Source: Hirudinaria manillensis
Lineage: Eukaryota > Annelida > Clitellata > Hirudinida > Hirudinidae
Direction: 5' to 3'
Length of the DNA: 64,000 nt
Assembly (NCBI GenBank): GCA_034509925.1
Contig: CM067529.1
Coordinates: 10,151,001-10,215,000, forward strand
Below, in pieces: positions 42,571-56,567 of this stretch. Under the pieces are notes generated by a model. That model did no database searches. It saw only the letters and a list, made by a program, of their open reading frames with translations, and was not told the DNA's origin. The translations under genes and the position numbers were made by a program. The number at the start of each line of letters is the position of its first letter. Position 1 is the first letter of the stretch.

Positions 42571-44572
42571 AGTTATTATCATTTTTGCTGATGCCGTTGT
42601 TATTCTTGTTGTTGTTATCGTCGTCGTCTTTGTTGATGTTGTTTTTGTTTCTATTATTATTACTATTATTTACCATTACTTTTACTATTAAAACATCAGT
42701 ACAAAATTCACCGATTAGAGTTTCGTATCGAACAAGAAAAGAATAAAAATGAGGTCCATTGAAATGTTTTCAATGCATTTTCAATGAGAAAGAATTTTTT
42801 GAAAACATTAAGCGCTGTTAAAAGAATGTTTTGAAAGCATTTTATGAAATAAACATTGGACGTGAAGTAGTTCATGAATATGCAGAGAAACTGAGTCCAA
42901 ACATAAATTATTTCTTGCAGCAAAATACAGAATTTTGAATAAAAAGTATTTAAATCTCCCTGGAACATCAGATTTTAGATTCCTTTCTACAGTATTACGA
43001 AACAAAAATAATTATAAAAGACACATAAACACCACAAATAATTACTGGATAAACACGTAAACATACAAGCTAACAACTTGTTTTTAAACATGGCCTCAAA
43101 GCGGTCCCAAAAGCTCAGAACCGACCCAATTTGCTATCTTTTTGACGGTCGGAAAAAACATTTTTTTCCCGCAAAATCGATATATATGTCAATTTTAAAT
43201 AAAACGTAATTAAAGTTAAAATATTTAAATTAATTTCTTCGTAATTAAAATGCATTTTATCAAATTATTCGATAAATCTTTAAATCCAATTATTTTATCG
43301 TTTCAATGTTTCAAGCGAATTACTAGGAAGTCAGACAACAAGCAAATCGTTGAAAGCAAAGAAACGCGAAAACAATGAAAGATGAAAACACCAAAGAATA
43401 ATAAATCAACTTCTCAAGGTAAACAAACGAAAATAAGGGATGAGCACGGTAAATGGGTTGAATTTTCGACGATGTTTTTGCAATTTAAGAAGCAAATTCA
43501 ATTTAATCCTTTGTTTGATCGCACTGGGAACACGTGATACGATAAAGTGCCTTTATTTTTAGAATTATTTCTCATAAATAAAACTCTTGCAAATGATTGG
43601 TTGTTTAACTTTCACACCAAGATGACATCATCGATAACCGGTTGTAATTTAAAATGTTATTTCCCACTAATTAAACAAACCATGTTCTTTACTCACTGGC
43701 AGAATTTGGGAGAAAATTAAATAATTTAATTTTTATTTATATTTATATTAAATTAAATAATTAATAAAATTAATTTTAAATAAAATAAAATAAATAATAA
43801 TTAAATTTACTATTTAATACAATAGTTTATAACAGCTATAACTAACGATTAAAATTAATAATGAATTAGTTTACCTAATTTCTATTTACATATTAGTCTC
43901 GACCAAGGGCGAAAATCTTTACCCCTCTGCAAAGCCCGGTCCACCAATGGTTCACATGGGTGAACTTCATGAATAAACATATTCTTCTAATTATTCATGG
44001 AGAAGCCTTTGCAGAGATTTGCAATTGGAAGCCAAATGTTATTTATATAATTTTATATCAATAAATAAATAAATTTATTTCATTGAATTTCAATATTCGG
44101 TGGAATATTGTCACGTATATCATTGCTTGTAGAAATATTTGCAGATGGGTTTGTGCCGATCTGTTGATTAATTTATAAATTTATTAAAATAATCTAAAAC
44201 GATATTAATTTCAATTAATTAATTTTCATTTGTATTCAAACTTATGTTCAAAGTATATAATATATATATAATATGTTCATATATGTATATATACACATAT
44301 GTTCATAATAAAGATGTATAAATATTTATATGATGTTGCCAAGGGCAACCAAATAAAAGAAAAATTACGCAACAAAGCAATGTTGTCTTCTTCAAGAACG
44401 TGCCCACAAACCTTGCGGCGACAATTTTTAACTCTTCAAATATGTGCATTTGACGTTGCTATTGGAGACAGAAATCGCTTGGTTACAGAAATTGACACGA
44501 ACCAGAGACTAAGAAGGAGATTATTAGGACTATCCTAATATTTGACATTTAATTGCTTAAATCAAACAACCA

Positions 44573-44748
<176 letters not shown>

Positions 44749-45403
44749 CAACCAGAGGAGAGGTTAAACTGGGTTCGAAATGTTGTTTCGAAATGCTCGA
44801 TGTGTTGTCAATTAACTCGTACGTTTCAATACAGAATATTGATGAGTTTGACTTCACCCAAATTAACTTGGCACTCTGAAAAGTTCTGAAAAGATTCTGA
44901 AAACATGGACGTCCTCTGTCCATTTGTTTGCGCCGATGAATGCACCTGTATCGATGGACATGAATGACAATGTAGGCCGATATGCATGGGATGCACGAGC
45001 ACGATTCGGTGGATTCTGGACTTCGATGGCGATCAATGAACTAATTGAATATCAATTGCGATGGTACCCCTAATGCAGTTGCTTCATCAATACCTGGTCT
45101 TGAAACTTTATATTTAAATGCTTCGAGCGAGAGCGTTGGTCAGATTCGCGAATCATTAACGATACAGAAAGGGTGTTGAATCTAATTTCAATCAACCTAC
45201 ATTTAGGCTCGGCTGATGCGCTCAAAAGATTGACGTACTTGAGAGATTTTTCTGTGGCGTTTGTGTGATCTAGTACTCAGGATTAAGTTTCTTCTTATTA
45301 ACTCTCCAAATCGTAGTTCATTTTTACGCTCGAAGAAATCTCAATCGATATACCCGGTTCACCCGACTATAGTCGATCGTCTGTAGAAAACGTTTCTGTC
45401 AAA

Positions 45404-48400
45404 ATGCCGAAATCAGTGAGTTGTGTTTATATTACTAGATGCTGCTTTTGACAAATATGCCGATTGATTGATGCTAAATTCTTAAATTATTTTGACAACC
45501 GGGGATGTCTCGAACTTAATAAAAAAAAAATAAAAGGAAATTTAAAGAATTAAACGTTAAAGCAGAAAATTCAACGCTTTTCGTTCCTCACAGGTTTCTA
45601 TTCGCGTTTCTTCCTTGGATGCTGATTTGGAGTTCTCAGTTGCTCCATCTACGACTGGCAGGCAGCTCTTTGACCAGGTAATAAACTCTAGCCTCGCTGT
45701 CTTTAGTATCTGGTATGTCAAGTCAAGCCAAGATACATCATCCTAAATTAATAAAATTAATCAAATAAAAGTAAATGTTTAAGAAATTAGACTAGTTTCT
45801 TCAGTAACTGGTACATCAAGACAAATCAAGATATATCATTATTAATCAATGAAATAAATCAAATCTAAACTTGAATGCTTAGCAAATTAAAATTCACTGA
45901 AACAATAGGTAGCAAAGACTTTAGGAGTTCGCGAAGTTTGGTACTTTGGTCTTCAAACTTTGGATTCCGAAAACCGCCGAATTTGGTTGAAATACAGCAA
46001 GAAAGTGCTTCCACAAATCACCAAGTACCATGGAAAGATCGACTCACCAAACTCTGCCAAAAAGCCACATGTCTCGTTCCTCGTTAAATTCTTCCCGGAA
46101 GACATTGAAAAGGAATTGATCCAAGAAATTACGTTGGTTGGTACTTTTCCTTTTTGGAAGATTTTATGCTTCTATGGTATGTGGCAAGTAATTTTAGATG
46201 CAACGGTAACTTTAAAGTAGTGCTTTCAATCTCTATGAAATGAAAATTGCAATTAATATTGGAATTAATGTTGGAATTGATCAAATAAATTACTTTGGTA
46301 CTTTACTTTTTGGAAGGCTTAGCTTTTGCCATAACCTTAAAAAAGTACATTCAGTCTCTCAATGAAATCTTAGTAAAACTGACTATTAAAAGCAATTAAT
46401 ACTAGTTAATTATTCATGACCATGACAATAATTAAAGACAAATCCCCACAGAAACTTTTCTATCTCCAAGTCAAAGAGAGCATCGTCGAAGGCGAAATAT
46501 TTTGCAACCCTGAAGTAGCGGTTCTCCTGGCTTCCTACGCGGCCCAAGCCAAGTTCGGCGATTATGATAACGATAGGGACTACACTCAGTTCATGAAAAC
46601 TGATCAATGGCTGCCGGGAAGGTAAGCGAATGATTACTTAATGAGATGCCTTAGTTTCACAATGAACATTAACATTGGTAATTTGAAATCGGAGTCGTGG
46701 AGTCATGTTTATGATTTATAATGCAATCATTTGGAAGGCTTTTATTCCAACTTTCATGCCGAAAATTATAAGATATTAACGATTATAAATACCTGTTAAA
46801 ATGTAACGAAAGTAGGATGGCAGCTGCAATAATGAAAACAGATCTAACAGGTGAATAAGCAGGTCGTTCAGGTGTAAACATGATCTATACATTGTACGCG
46901 AGTTGTTGGTGGTTGAATTGGTCTAATTAAAACAAAGAAGTCATTAATAAGGACTCGAACATGCATTGCATTGATATTGGTTCTTATAGATATTGGTATG
47001 CCGTGAACTGTGACACAGTACAAAATGTCGTTCTTTCAGGATTATCGTCGAGAACCGCATGACACTCAATCAGTGGCAAGATAGAATCTTGGAGTGGTAT
47101 GCAGAACACAGAGGAATGCTCAAGTAAATGTCAAACCGTTTGCAATTTGCCGTACGTAACTCGTTAGCATGACATTAACATAATCATCATAAATTACCAC
47201 GATCGAATTAGCCACGGATAGCATTTGTTGCAACAGAGATTGTTACCAGTAGTTGTTATAATTAGTAGTTGAAAGACTGTTCAAGACTAATCCTAATGTT
47301 TACTTTCAAGCAGTTATTTACAAACATTTTTAGGATAAAGAAATTCCCTGTAGGTGGTTCTAAAGGCCAAATTAAAAATAGCCTGAAATAAATAAATAAA
47401 TAAATAAAATAAAACATTCCAAATTTAATCCTCATTAAAGATTCTAATCGATAAAAATAAATTAAATTAGTTAATTAATAATAAAAATAAATCAGTTAAA
47501 AAGCCAGCTCAATTTAATTCAGAGAAGACGCCATGATGGAGTACCTGAAGGTTGCACAGGAGCTGGAAATGTTTGGAGTCAATTATTTCCAAGTGACCAA
47601 CAAGAAGCAAACGCCACTAGTTTTGGGTGTCGATGCTTTGGGTCTGAACATCTACGATGATAACAACAGGTTGGCATGGAATTTGATAAGCACCACAAGC
47701 CTGGTGATATCATCATGACATCATCACTAAATATTCACATCGTGACATTCAGATCATTAGACATTCAGATCATAGCTTCCTCTAGAATTTGTAAATAAGA
47801 GACCAAATGTTGTTTGATTGTTTTTGCATCGAACTGATAATGGTTACGTAGACAATCGTTGGCATTTAAATTTGGTAATTATGAAATTAATTTCTATGAA
47901 TTCATCGGGTAATTTGAATCAAAAGAAGATAATTATTAGTGTATCGGCTGTGATCGTGGTTGCAGATGTTATTGGATTTGTTACGTATTTATGAATGTTA
48001 CTTCACAATCAATGAATATTACTTTCATTGATTAATAAATAAATAAACAAATAATTAAATATGCAAAAGTGACGTAATGCATACAAAGTGTTGTGTTACA
48101 GATTGACACCAAGACTTGGCTTCTCATGGAATGAAATTCGATTTTTGCATTCCCACAACAAGAAGTTTCTGATCAAACCTGTTGACAGGAAAACCCACGT
48201 TGGTTATTTTACAATATCTTTTAAAAGATTTTAATAGTTTTCTTTTAACTGAAATTTAATTAAAAGTATTTTATAAATTAGTTTTACAAATAACAAATAA
48301 CGAGATGGAAAATAGTAACATGCCCAGGGAGTGGGAGGGTTTTTATTATAATTTAGTGATATTTGTTGCGAGTTGTTTGACATTTTAATGTCTTGCTGTT

Positions 48401-51400
48401 CATTATTCATGCAACGACGTTTCATTGATGAATGACTTACGAATATAATTTTAGAAAAATGTTTTTATTTTAAAATAAATTAATTAATTAATTAAAAGAA
48501 TTCTAAAGGAAAAAAGAATTTAATATAAACGCACATTAGTTAAACTCCGCTTTGAAACTCCAATTCGAAATCCAGGACTTCATCTTGTATTCGACCAGTC
48601 AAAGGATGAACAAGCAGGTGCTTTTGCTGGCCGCGGGAAACCACCAGATGTACAAAAGGAGAAGGGACGGTGAACCATTGGAGGTCATCCAAATGAGGTT
48701 GAGTGCAAAGGCCGAGAAAGATGCCAAGTTGGCTGAGAGGTTGGTTGGTTGGTTTATTATAATGCAGTATTTATTATACATTTGAGGTTTTAATATGTTT
48801 AATATGCTTGCCTATTTCTAAACTAATTAGTTTCATTTTCATCAAAGTTAAATGAGGTGGCTCAGATGGATGGATGGGTGGATTTATGGGTGGATGTATG
48901 GGTGGGTGGGTGGATGGATGGATGGATGGATGGATGGATGGATGGATGGACAGAGTGATGTCATGAAAGTTTGAAAGGATTCTATAAATTAACTGGTTCA
49001 TTTTAGAAGCTTGAATACATCAATGCATGTCTTGGAATCTAGTTTTTAATTCAAATACTACAGTCAATTAAGTTCACTGCAGAATGGTTACATGGTTGTC
49101 CTAAATACAATGCAAATTTTAATTAATTATTATTTAACAAAGAACAATAATAATAATAATTAACTACAATCAGTACATAAACAGCTCAAACACAATCTAT
49201 AGAAGTGTACTTAGCTACCTGAAGCCTTTGAGTGCAAAACCATTGCAAGAACCTAATCGAAAATACATGCGACCCTCAAGAGGTCAATAAAATAGTCATT
49301 AACTCGTCGTTATAAAACAGGAGAGCTTTATATATGGAGAGGATGCAAAGGATGGAAGCTGAAAGGAATCGTGCAGAGTTGGAAGACAAACTGCAAAAGT
49401 ACCAGTCTCAATATCACCTGGCCATTCAAGGTGAACGCGATTGAAATGGTTTACAATGATCATAGATTGTTGATTGATTGATTGGTTGACTGGTTGGTAT
49501 GAGTGGTTCAACTTATTTTTGTGCGATTTTCTTTTATTTGTCTTTTTTTCCTGAGTTTGTAATTCAGAAGTAATTTTTGGACAGTTTATGCATTAATATC
49601 ATTAGAGATCTCTTGACAATTAACATCCTGCCACTAGTACTTTTTAATACTGTTATCCACAGGACGATTTGCTCAATAAGAAATACGAATGCATCTGTAA
49701 AATAAAATTTGCTAATTTAAACAATTTTTATATAATAACAATTTCTATATAATCGTTACAAATTATTATGCATTCATATATCACATATATAACATTTATT
49801 GCTTCATTTATTTCAAAGCAAGCAATCTTGACTCATGGTAGTCCATAAATCCATAAGTTTGCCTTGCTTTTGCCAAGCAAACGAATCGACTGATTTGTAC
49901 ATTCTTTAACTAGTAAAAGTTTAATTAGTGCATAATTATTACAATTTAGTTAGTATAAATTAAATAACATTTAATATATTTAATAATTTATTATTTAATT
50001 TATTTATTATTAAATTATTAATTAATAATAAATTATTAAATAATTTATTATTTAATTTATTTATTATTAAATTATTAATTAATAATAAATTATTAAATAA
50101 TTTATTATTTAATTTATTTATTATTTAATTTATGTATTATTTAATTTATTTATTATTTAATTTATTTATTATTTAATTTATGTATTATTTAATTTATTTA
50201 TTATTAAATTAATAATAAATTATTAAATAACAACTTCTTTGATCAGAACTCGAGAAATCCAAGTCCAATCTACACTTGAACAGCACGACAGAAGATGAAG
50301 CTGACGGAGAGCTCATTAGAACCGAGCAGGTGGACAAGATTTATGACAAACAATAAAAATAATTTAATGTGATAACATATTATATTATATTATATTATAT
50401 TATATTATATTATATTATATTATATTATTAAATAAAAAAACTGTGATGAATAATTCTTTAAATTGAAAAAAAAGTAAGGTTAATAATTTATATCATTTAA
50501 AATTAATTTAGAATTTAATAAAGCGATTTTTACTCAAAATAACATAAAATGACAAAAATTCAATCCTTTTAAGAAACCGATCGTTCAAGTGTTGGAGAAA
50601 AGTGAAGACCTTTCTGATGATAGCAAATCGCTGCGAGAAAAAATCGCAAGAATGAAGGAAGAAATCGATGAAAGAAGGACGATCTTGAAGTTGATTCTGG
50701 AAAATGACACCAATTCTACAAGGAAGAGAGGTTGGTTGGTTGTCGGTTGAAACTGATTGCGAAGGTTCGAAACCCAGCTTCGGCTTTCAAGGAAGCAGAG
50801 ATGGAATCGCAGGTCTGTGGGTCATGGGTCGACGGGCCACCTACTCAAGTAGGCCGGTTCAGGTCAAACCTCCTGACCTGGTTTCAAAGCAGCTGTGACG
50901 ATGATTGACAGAAAGTGCCTCTAGGTGGTGCTATGCAAATGAACGACCACTCATACTTTTGCGATCCATAGGGCATATTATGAAAAATATAAAACCGGAT
51001 AATTATAAAATTAATATTCCTAATGATTAATTGAGGCAATTAACCTTCAGACGGCGTCAAGAGTTTACTGAAAGTCTATTCGTCAATCCTCCCATCTGGC
51101 GAGGAAAAAGCGAAAGTCGACTCAGAAGAAGATGAATACAAACTCATTCGTGAGAGAATTGAGGTGATCATCATCATCGTCGTCGTCATCATCATCATTT
51201 TTATCAATTCTATTCCTTAAAGCGAATCTATTATGTATAGCAATGGCATATTGGAAAACAATTGTAAACTATTACTATAGCATCTTATTCTCCTTGAAGT
51301 CCAAGCAACACGGCGCTACATAAACGAACAAATGGAGAAAGAATTATAAGATAATAATTTACATTTCATAATTTTCAGGCTCTCAGTTTGGAGCTGAGCG

Positions 51401-51531
51401 ACGTGAAGAGGAAAACGCAGGAGGCAAGAAGGGACCTCACGAATGCCAGGAAGCAACATAAAACGACGGATATACTAGACAAGCAATACATTCTCAAGTA
51501 CTTTGAAGACAAAGATGAGAGGGACATTTGA
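45404..51531 (+). CDS. ERM/merlin-type FERM protein, 13 exons, 533 residues
   Basis: Exons: 45404-45415, 45594-45677, 45909-46136, 46452-46621, 47040-47123, 47523-47669, 48102-48198, 48576-48739, 49321-49430, 50247-50329, 50574-50730, 51051-51163, 51379-51531. All joins keep frame. The start M-P-K-S plus V-S-I-R-V matches ERM proteins, which link membrane proteins to cortical actin. FERM domain about 5-300: [42 protein letters not shown] and [11 protein letters not shown] charged helical region follows. In the F1 subdomain there is an extra segment ([13 protein letters not shown]). The C-terminus, ending [10 protein letters not shown], lacks the usual regulatory threonine and actin-binding tail, so this may be a merlin-like or diverged ERM protein. 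AATAAA at 51710-51715. The exon 10-11 join (acceptor TTTTAAG) is the weakest. Confidence 0.9.
48866..48952. repeat. GGAT/GGGT microsatellite in ERM-gene intron
   Basis: GATGGATGGGTGG-type units within the intron between exons 8 and 9. Confidence 0.85.
49975..50235. repeat. Palindromic AT repeat in ERM-gene intron
   Basis: Tandem and inverted copies of TTATTATTTAATTTATTTA and its complement, with AATTAATAATAAATTATTAA segments. Able to fold into long A/T hairpins. Ends about 10 bases before the exon 10 acceptor. Confidence 0.85.
50381..50429. repeat. Short ATTAT pentanucleotide tract
   Basis: Nine or ten ATTAT units. This is the reverse complement of the ATAAT unit that forms the long satellite at 40651-41106. 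Lies in the ERM-gene intron between exons 10 and 11. Confidence 0.85.
50731..50950. other. G/C-richer insert in ERM-gene intron, possible SINE-like relic
   Basis: Visibly richer in G/C than the surrounding intron. It contains GGTTCGAAACCC (about 50764-50775), which resembles a tRNA B box. No convincing A box was found upstream, and no second copy occurs in the window. Confidence 0.25.
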
Positions 51532-53047
51532 TTGATTGACCAATTTTGAATCTTTAAACATGTTCAATTTCAATGTTCAATTTCAATGTGTTTTTATGTT
51601 TTAATTGCGTTTATTTATTTTTTTATTTTTTTATATTTTTCTTTCTTATTTTGAGTTTAATGAATTTTCGAATTTATAAATACTTGAGTTTATAAATATT
51701 CGAACTTTTAATAAATACTTGATTTGATAATTTTTCCAACTTATTTATAAATAGTTCAACTTCAACTTAGAAATTTTTCGAGCAAAAGTATTCAAATCGA
51801 TCGTTTCGAAGCGTTTCGTCTGTGATTTTTCAATGATTATTTTCTTTTTTAATTTCAAAACTTAAAACATACTTTCATGTAAATCGTGTCTTTGCAAGAA
51901 TCTAGTTATTTTCGATTCCAATGTGTTTTTTTTTTTTAAGATTTTAAGTTAAAAATCTCTGAAACTGCTTCAGCGTATTAAGTTGGTTTTGTCGGCAATG
52001 TTTACCTGCTATGTTGCAATATGTTTCGCAGATCGATTTTAAGTTTCCATTTAACGTTTTGACCTTCCGTGAATAAATCTCACTTCTCGTGTAAACTTAT
52101 TGCTTGACTTTTTTGGAGTTCATTTTAAAACATGATCTTTTTTTAAACATTTATTCATCTTCCTCAAAAGTTTTGGGGGCACTCTCCACTGAGGAGGTAG
52201 AGGGTGTTTCAGAACTATTCAAGTGGGTCGCTAGGTGGCGTCTACATTAACCACTTGCTTGGCTGGAATCCACTTGATCAGATGAGAACCTTATTCTTGG
52301 TCAGCCTAAGTGGTCTCTGCATAACGCGACTTCAAGATGAGGAATTCGCAAGAAATTCTAACCGATTTTATAGCTTCATGAATGAATAGAGCACCAATAA
52401 ACCGCACTTAAGGATCTTAAGAAGGTCTTATTGCCGTACGAATTCAATTATTTTTTAAAATCACACATGTTCATATAAATGTCTCATTGTCATACAATTC
52501 TAACAATGTCGGCTTCGCAAAAGTATTAAATCCGAATTTTATTATTAGAACAGTGATTTTACGAAATTCAAGAAAATGAAGGGTCATTTCTTACGCAAGA
52601 TGTCGTTGAGCCAAACAAACGAAGCTAAAAATGATCTGGAGAGCCGCACTTATTAAATAAATATGGAATGTCCTACGGGTCGCACAAAATTACTCGAGGG
52701 CCGCATGTTGAATAACCCTGTGATTACCGTTCAAATTTTTAATTTTTGTTATAAAAATTAAAGTAAACTTCACAAAAATGAGTTCTAAAGTCATTCTGAG
52801 TTGCACTAAGTTTGTTGCCAATAAATTAACAGTGATTAGAAAAATAAATTTTAGTTTCCGATCGAACAATCTTTAATGCGTTATAAATAATGAATCTATT
52901 ATTTTATAATATAATAAAGTTTTAAATATTACAAATTTAAATACTTGTATAAATTAGAAACAATCTTTATGTGATTGTTTAGATTTCATAGCTAGCTTTC
53001 CGGAACGATATTTAGGCATTGTGTCTGGTCACGTTTAATAAAGAAAG
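51532..53047. other. Intergenic region between the ERM and eIF3m genes
   Basis: Holds the ERM-gene 3' UTR with AATAAA at 51710-51715 (and another at 52072-52077), then mostly A/T-rich DNA. A TE-like end lies at about 52600-52720. CCGGAA at about 52999, about 50 bases before the eIF3m ATG, is an ETS-like site in the likely promoter. No gene was seen. Confidence 0.5.
52600..52720. mobile_element. Possible hAT-like transposon end
   Basis: The segment ends GGGCCGCATGTTGAATAACCCTG. Read on the other strand it begins CAGGGTTATTCAACATGCGG, typical of terminal inverted repeats of non-autonomous hAT elements. I found no matching left end, so this is at best a fragment. Confidence 0.35.
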
Positions 53048-55090
53048 ATGAGTATCGCTGTATTTATGGACTTGGAAACCAACGACCAGGTAAATATACT
53101 TTTCCATAGAATTTTCATACAATCCTTTTGTTGACTATTAAGAGTTCGCATGGCATATGTCTTTACCAGCCCGAAAATCGATATGTTTGTGCCTTAACTC
53201 TTAAATCAACCGGCACTTTTTTTTTGCTGTTTAAGTGCATCCAGTAATTTTAAACTTAGTCAAAGCTTGAAAGGATGATGTGGTTCTCAATCGTAGCTCA
53301 AACAAAATTCCGCAAATTTCTACTTTCAGCTTGCAGAGCTGAGGTCTCACATGAGATCGAAAAACATTGCAATTAAGGAAAAGGTTGACAATCTTCCACT
53401 TGAAGACAACTTGTTGGAAGTTATCAAAGCCTCGGAGAAACTCTGGAAGGAAGTCGGCAGCGAAGCCGGTATTTCTTAATTAAATTTATAAGCGTTCATT
53501 ATTCCCAATGAGAATGCTGTAACTTTTTGCAAGTATTTAATAGTAAATTTGTTAACATGTTCTTAAATATTAGTTCTTGCAAATAAATAAATAAATAAAA
53601 AAATAATGTAAACAACAACAATCCCAAAATCCAGAACTCGAGTTGGTCTTCAACAGCATCATCAGCCTCAACATCGTCCTCCCAAGGGAAAAGATCGAAG
53701 CCCCGACGTTGGCATTGTGCCAAGTCCTTGGTCAACTTTCTCCGGGAAATGAGAAGAAAAACATGTCCAAACTTAAACTGTGAGCAACCAGTTACTGAAA
53801 TTAATAACTTATTTATTAATTAATTTATTTATAATTAGCCAACTGAGTACTGGGTTCATTTGCTTCAACTCAGCTTTAAATGCCCTACTTAAATGAGACC
53901 ACCGATGCCATCTGTTGATGACTTGCATAGTTTTTCATTGCTATGCATTTATCCAATCTTTATTACCACAACTTTTTTTATATGAATGCCATATCATCAG
54001 CCACAATCATCCTTCTGCTGTTCCCCTTCAAATTTCAAACTTCATGAAAACAATTCTTCTTCATTTTTCCAGCTTGTACCATCTGTTCGTCGGACTGGAC
54101 AACTCCCCACTCAAGTACAACGTATACTTGTCCCTCATCCAACTGGCAGGAAAGGCTGATCTGCTGAATCAACTCAACGTCAAGTTGGAGGACATGAAGG
54201 AGTGGGTTCAGAGGTGGAACGTTGGGGTTCCAAAGTACCAGGCCCTGCTCAGGACTCTCCACGAAGTCTACGTCAATGCCAAGCTCAGGTCGGTTTCGGT
54301 TTTGGCTCGGATTCTCTCGCCAGCGGTTCTTAACTTCTGTGGAGTTACATGATGATGTATTTATTTTGAGTATTGGAAGTCTGATTGGTGCTTTAAATGT
54401 TTTGATTTTTAAAATTAGATGTTAACATGTGAAAATATATCGGGATAGGATTTAGTTGGAAAGCCACCCGTGGCAATGGTGTCAATTTGTATCGTGGAAA
54501 ATATTTTCTTGTCTGCCTTTGAAGTTTTGACCTCAGCAAGTCATTGAAATGAATCAAATGTTACTTTAATGTTTGCAGGGACAGGGCATCGAAGGTGATG
54601 ATCGAACTGCTCGGAACTTACAGCGAGGAAAATGCTTCTCAAGCCAGGGAGGATGCCAGAAGGTTGAAATTATTTTCTTAATTTTAATTAAATTTAATTA
54701 AATTGACTGTTTTAATCAATGAATATGCTTTTTATTTGTATTTATTCTTTTATTTATTTTGGTTGTATATTAGGATTGTAAGAAGCTTATAGTTTTTAAA
54801 TGATTGACCTTTGACCCCATGTTGGAAACCAAACTATTACTTAACCAACTAACAACGTGTTAATGCGATTATACGAAATAAATAAATATATGTCATGTGT
54901 TTTATTAACTTTTATCGTTTCAATAAAGGTGCATCGTCACCTGTATTGCTGATCCGACGGTGTTGTTGTTGGATCACCTCTTGCTCTTGAAACCAGTTAA
55001 GTTCTTGGAAGGTGAACTCATCCATGACGTGAGTTGTCATTATTTTTTACAAGTATTTTTTTTATTTTGAAGTATATGTTCCGAGTTATT

Positions 55091-55125
<35 letters not shown>

Positions 55126-55157
55126 TAATAATAATGATGATAATAATAATAATGATG

Positions 55158-55203
<46 letters not shown>

Positions 55204-56567
55204 TAATAATAATGAGCTATTGTCCGAGTTATTTCTGCAAACAATATCACTTTTAAAGGAATAATTTATTATTTTGTTTTTATATATTTATTTTATAAAA
55301 AATAATAAGGCTCGGTCTGCAGATTGCATCTCCTAAAATATGATTTATTGGATTGTTGTTCAACGTGAATATCCACCCAGCCAGAGTTTATATAAAAAAC
55401 AGATTTGTTTTTACATATTTTTGAACAAATTAATGATAAATGGTTATTAAAAGTTATGAGTACTGTAAAGCATGGTATACTCTTAGCTGCGATGATGTGA
55501 TTGTCTGTATGCGTGCGTGCGTGTAAGTGCACTTTGTAACTTTGAAATTCGTACTTCCAGTTGGTAAGCATCTTCGTCACTGGAAGATTGATCCACTACA
55601 TGGAATTCTACCAGAAACATGGAGACTTCATTGAAAGCAATGGTCAGTTAAATTTAGCCATTTCTGTGGTTTATTCAGTAAAAGCTCTTATGTTTTTCCT
55701 GTTGTATGTAAATGATGTATGGCTATGATATACAAACATTATAGTATATATATGTAGTGTATATATATATATGCCTTAATTAATTATTTATAAGACTTAA
55801 GACATTCCAATTCCCTTCCAGGACTTAACCACGAGAACAACGTCAAGAAGATGCGCCTGTTGACCTTCCTGAGTCTCGCCGAAGGAAGTTCTGAGTTGAG
55901 CTTTGAAACCATTGAACAGGAGCTTCAATTGCAACCAAACCAGGCTGAGTCATTTGTCATTGAAGGTGGAGTTTTTTAATTATTTTTAAGATTTTAAAAA
56001 AAAAAAATTTTAAACTGGATTTTGATTCTAAGATTTGTTAGGGTTATTAACTTGATGGGAATTTAGAGTTTGACTGTTTTATGTGAAAATGTGTTGTGTA
56101 CCTGCTCATTAAGATTTATACATTAGTATACAACTTGTATAAAAAAGGGATCTTCAGAAATCTACTCGTTGCATGCTGTGTAAATAATGATAATAATAAT
56201 AATATTTAATTTGTAAATTGCCATATGTATAGCATCAGGCACTTGATGTGGTCTTGTGTCCCTAGGAAGTGCTTCAAACACATCAAGCTAAGCCTATAAT
56301 TGCTTTATCACTACCTTACAATCCTTACCCTGTTCTAATCATCATCATCATCATCATCTTCTCTCCATACTTGTTGCAGTCATCAGAAGCAAAGCAGCTC
56401 AGGCGAGGATCGTTCAGACCCAGAGGAAGGTGATCGTCACCAATGCACTCAACAGGACGTTTGGAAGAGCACAGTGGATGCAGTTGAAGGAAAAGCTTGG
56501 AGTCTGGCAGTCGCATCTGCAGAAGGTCTCCATGGACGTGGAATCGGCAGCTTTCGAGCGCATGTGA
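53048..56567 (+). CDS. EIF3M: Eukaryotic translation initiation factor 3 subunit M, nine exons
   Basis: PCI-domain subunit of the eIF3 complex, which organises the 43S pre-initiation complex on the small ribosomal subunit in the cytoplasm. Exons: 53048-53089, 53330-53468, 53635-53779, 54073-54288, 54579-54662, 54929-55028, 55561-55642, 55822-55965, 56380-56567. All have GT-AG borders and matching phases, giving 379 residues (human about 374). Family signatures: [45 protein letters not shown], and Q-T-Q-R-K-V-I-V-T ... F-G-R-A-Q-W in the last exon. The N-terminal third is more divergent, as is usual. Candidate polyadenylation signals are AATAAA at 57479-57484 and 57487-57492, which would make a long 3' UTR of about 920 bases. 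Confidence 0.96.
55089..55215. repeat. AAT/GAT microsatellite in eIF3m intron
   Basis: AAT run with GATGAT interruptions, in the intron between exons 6 and 7. Would read as poly-Asn/Asp but is intronic. Confidence 0.88.

Noticed and set aside
55034-55264. Asn-rich ORF in the eIF3m region
   Set aside because: Falls in the intron between exons 6 and 7 and consists of the AAT microsatellite.
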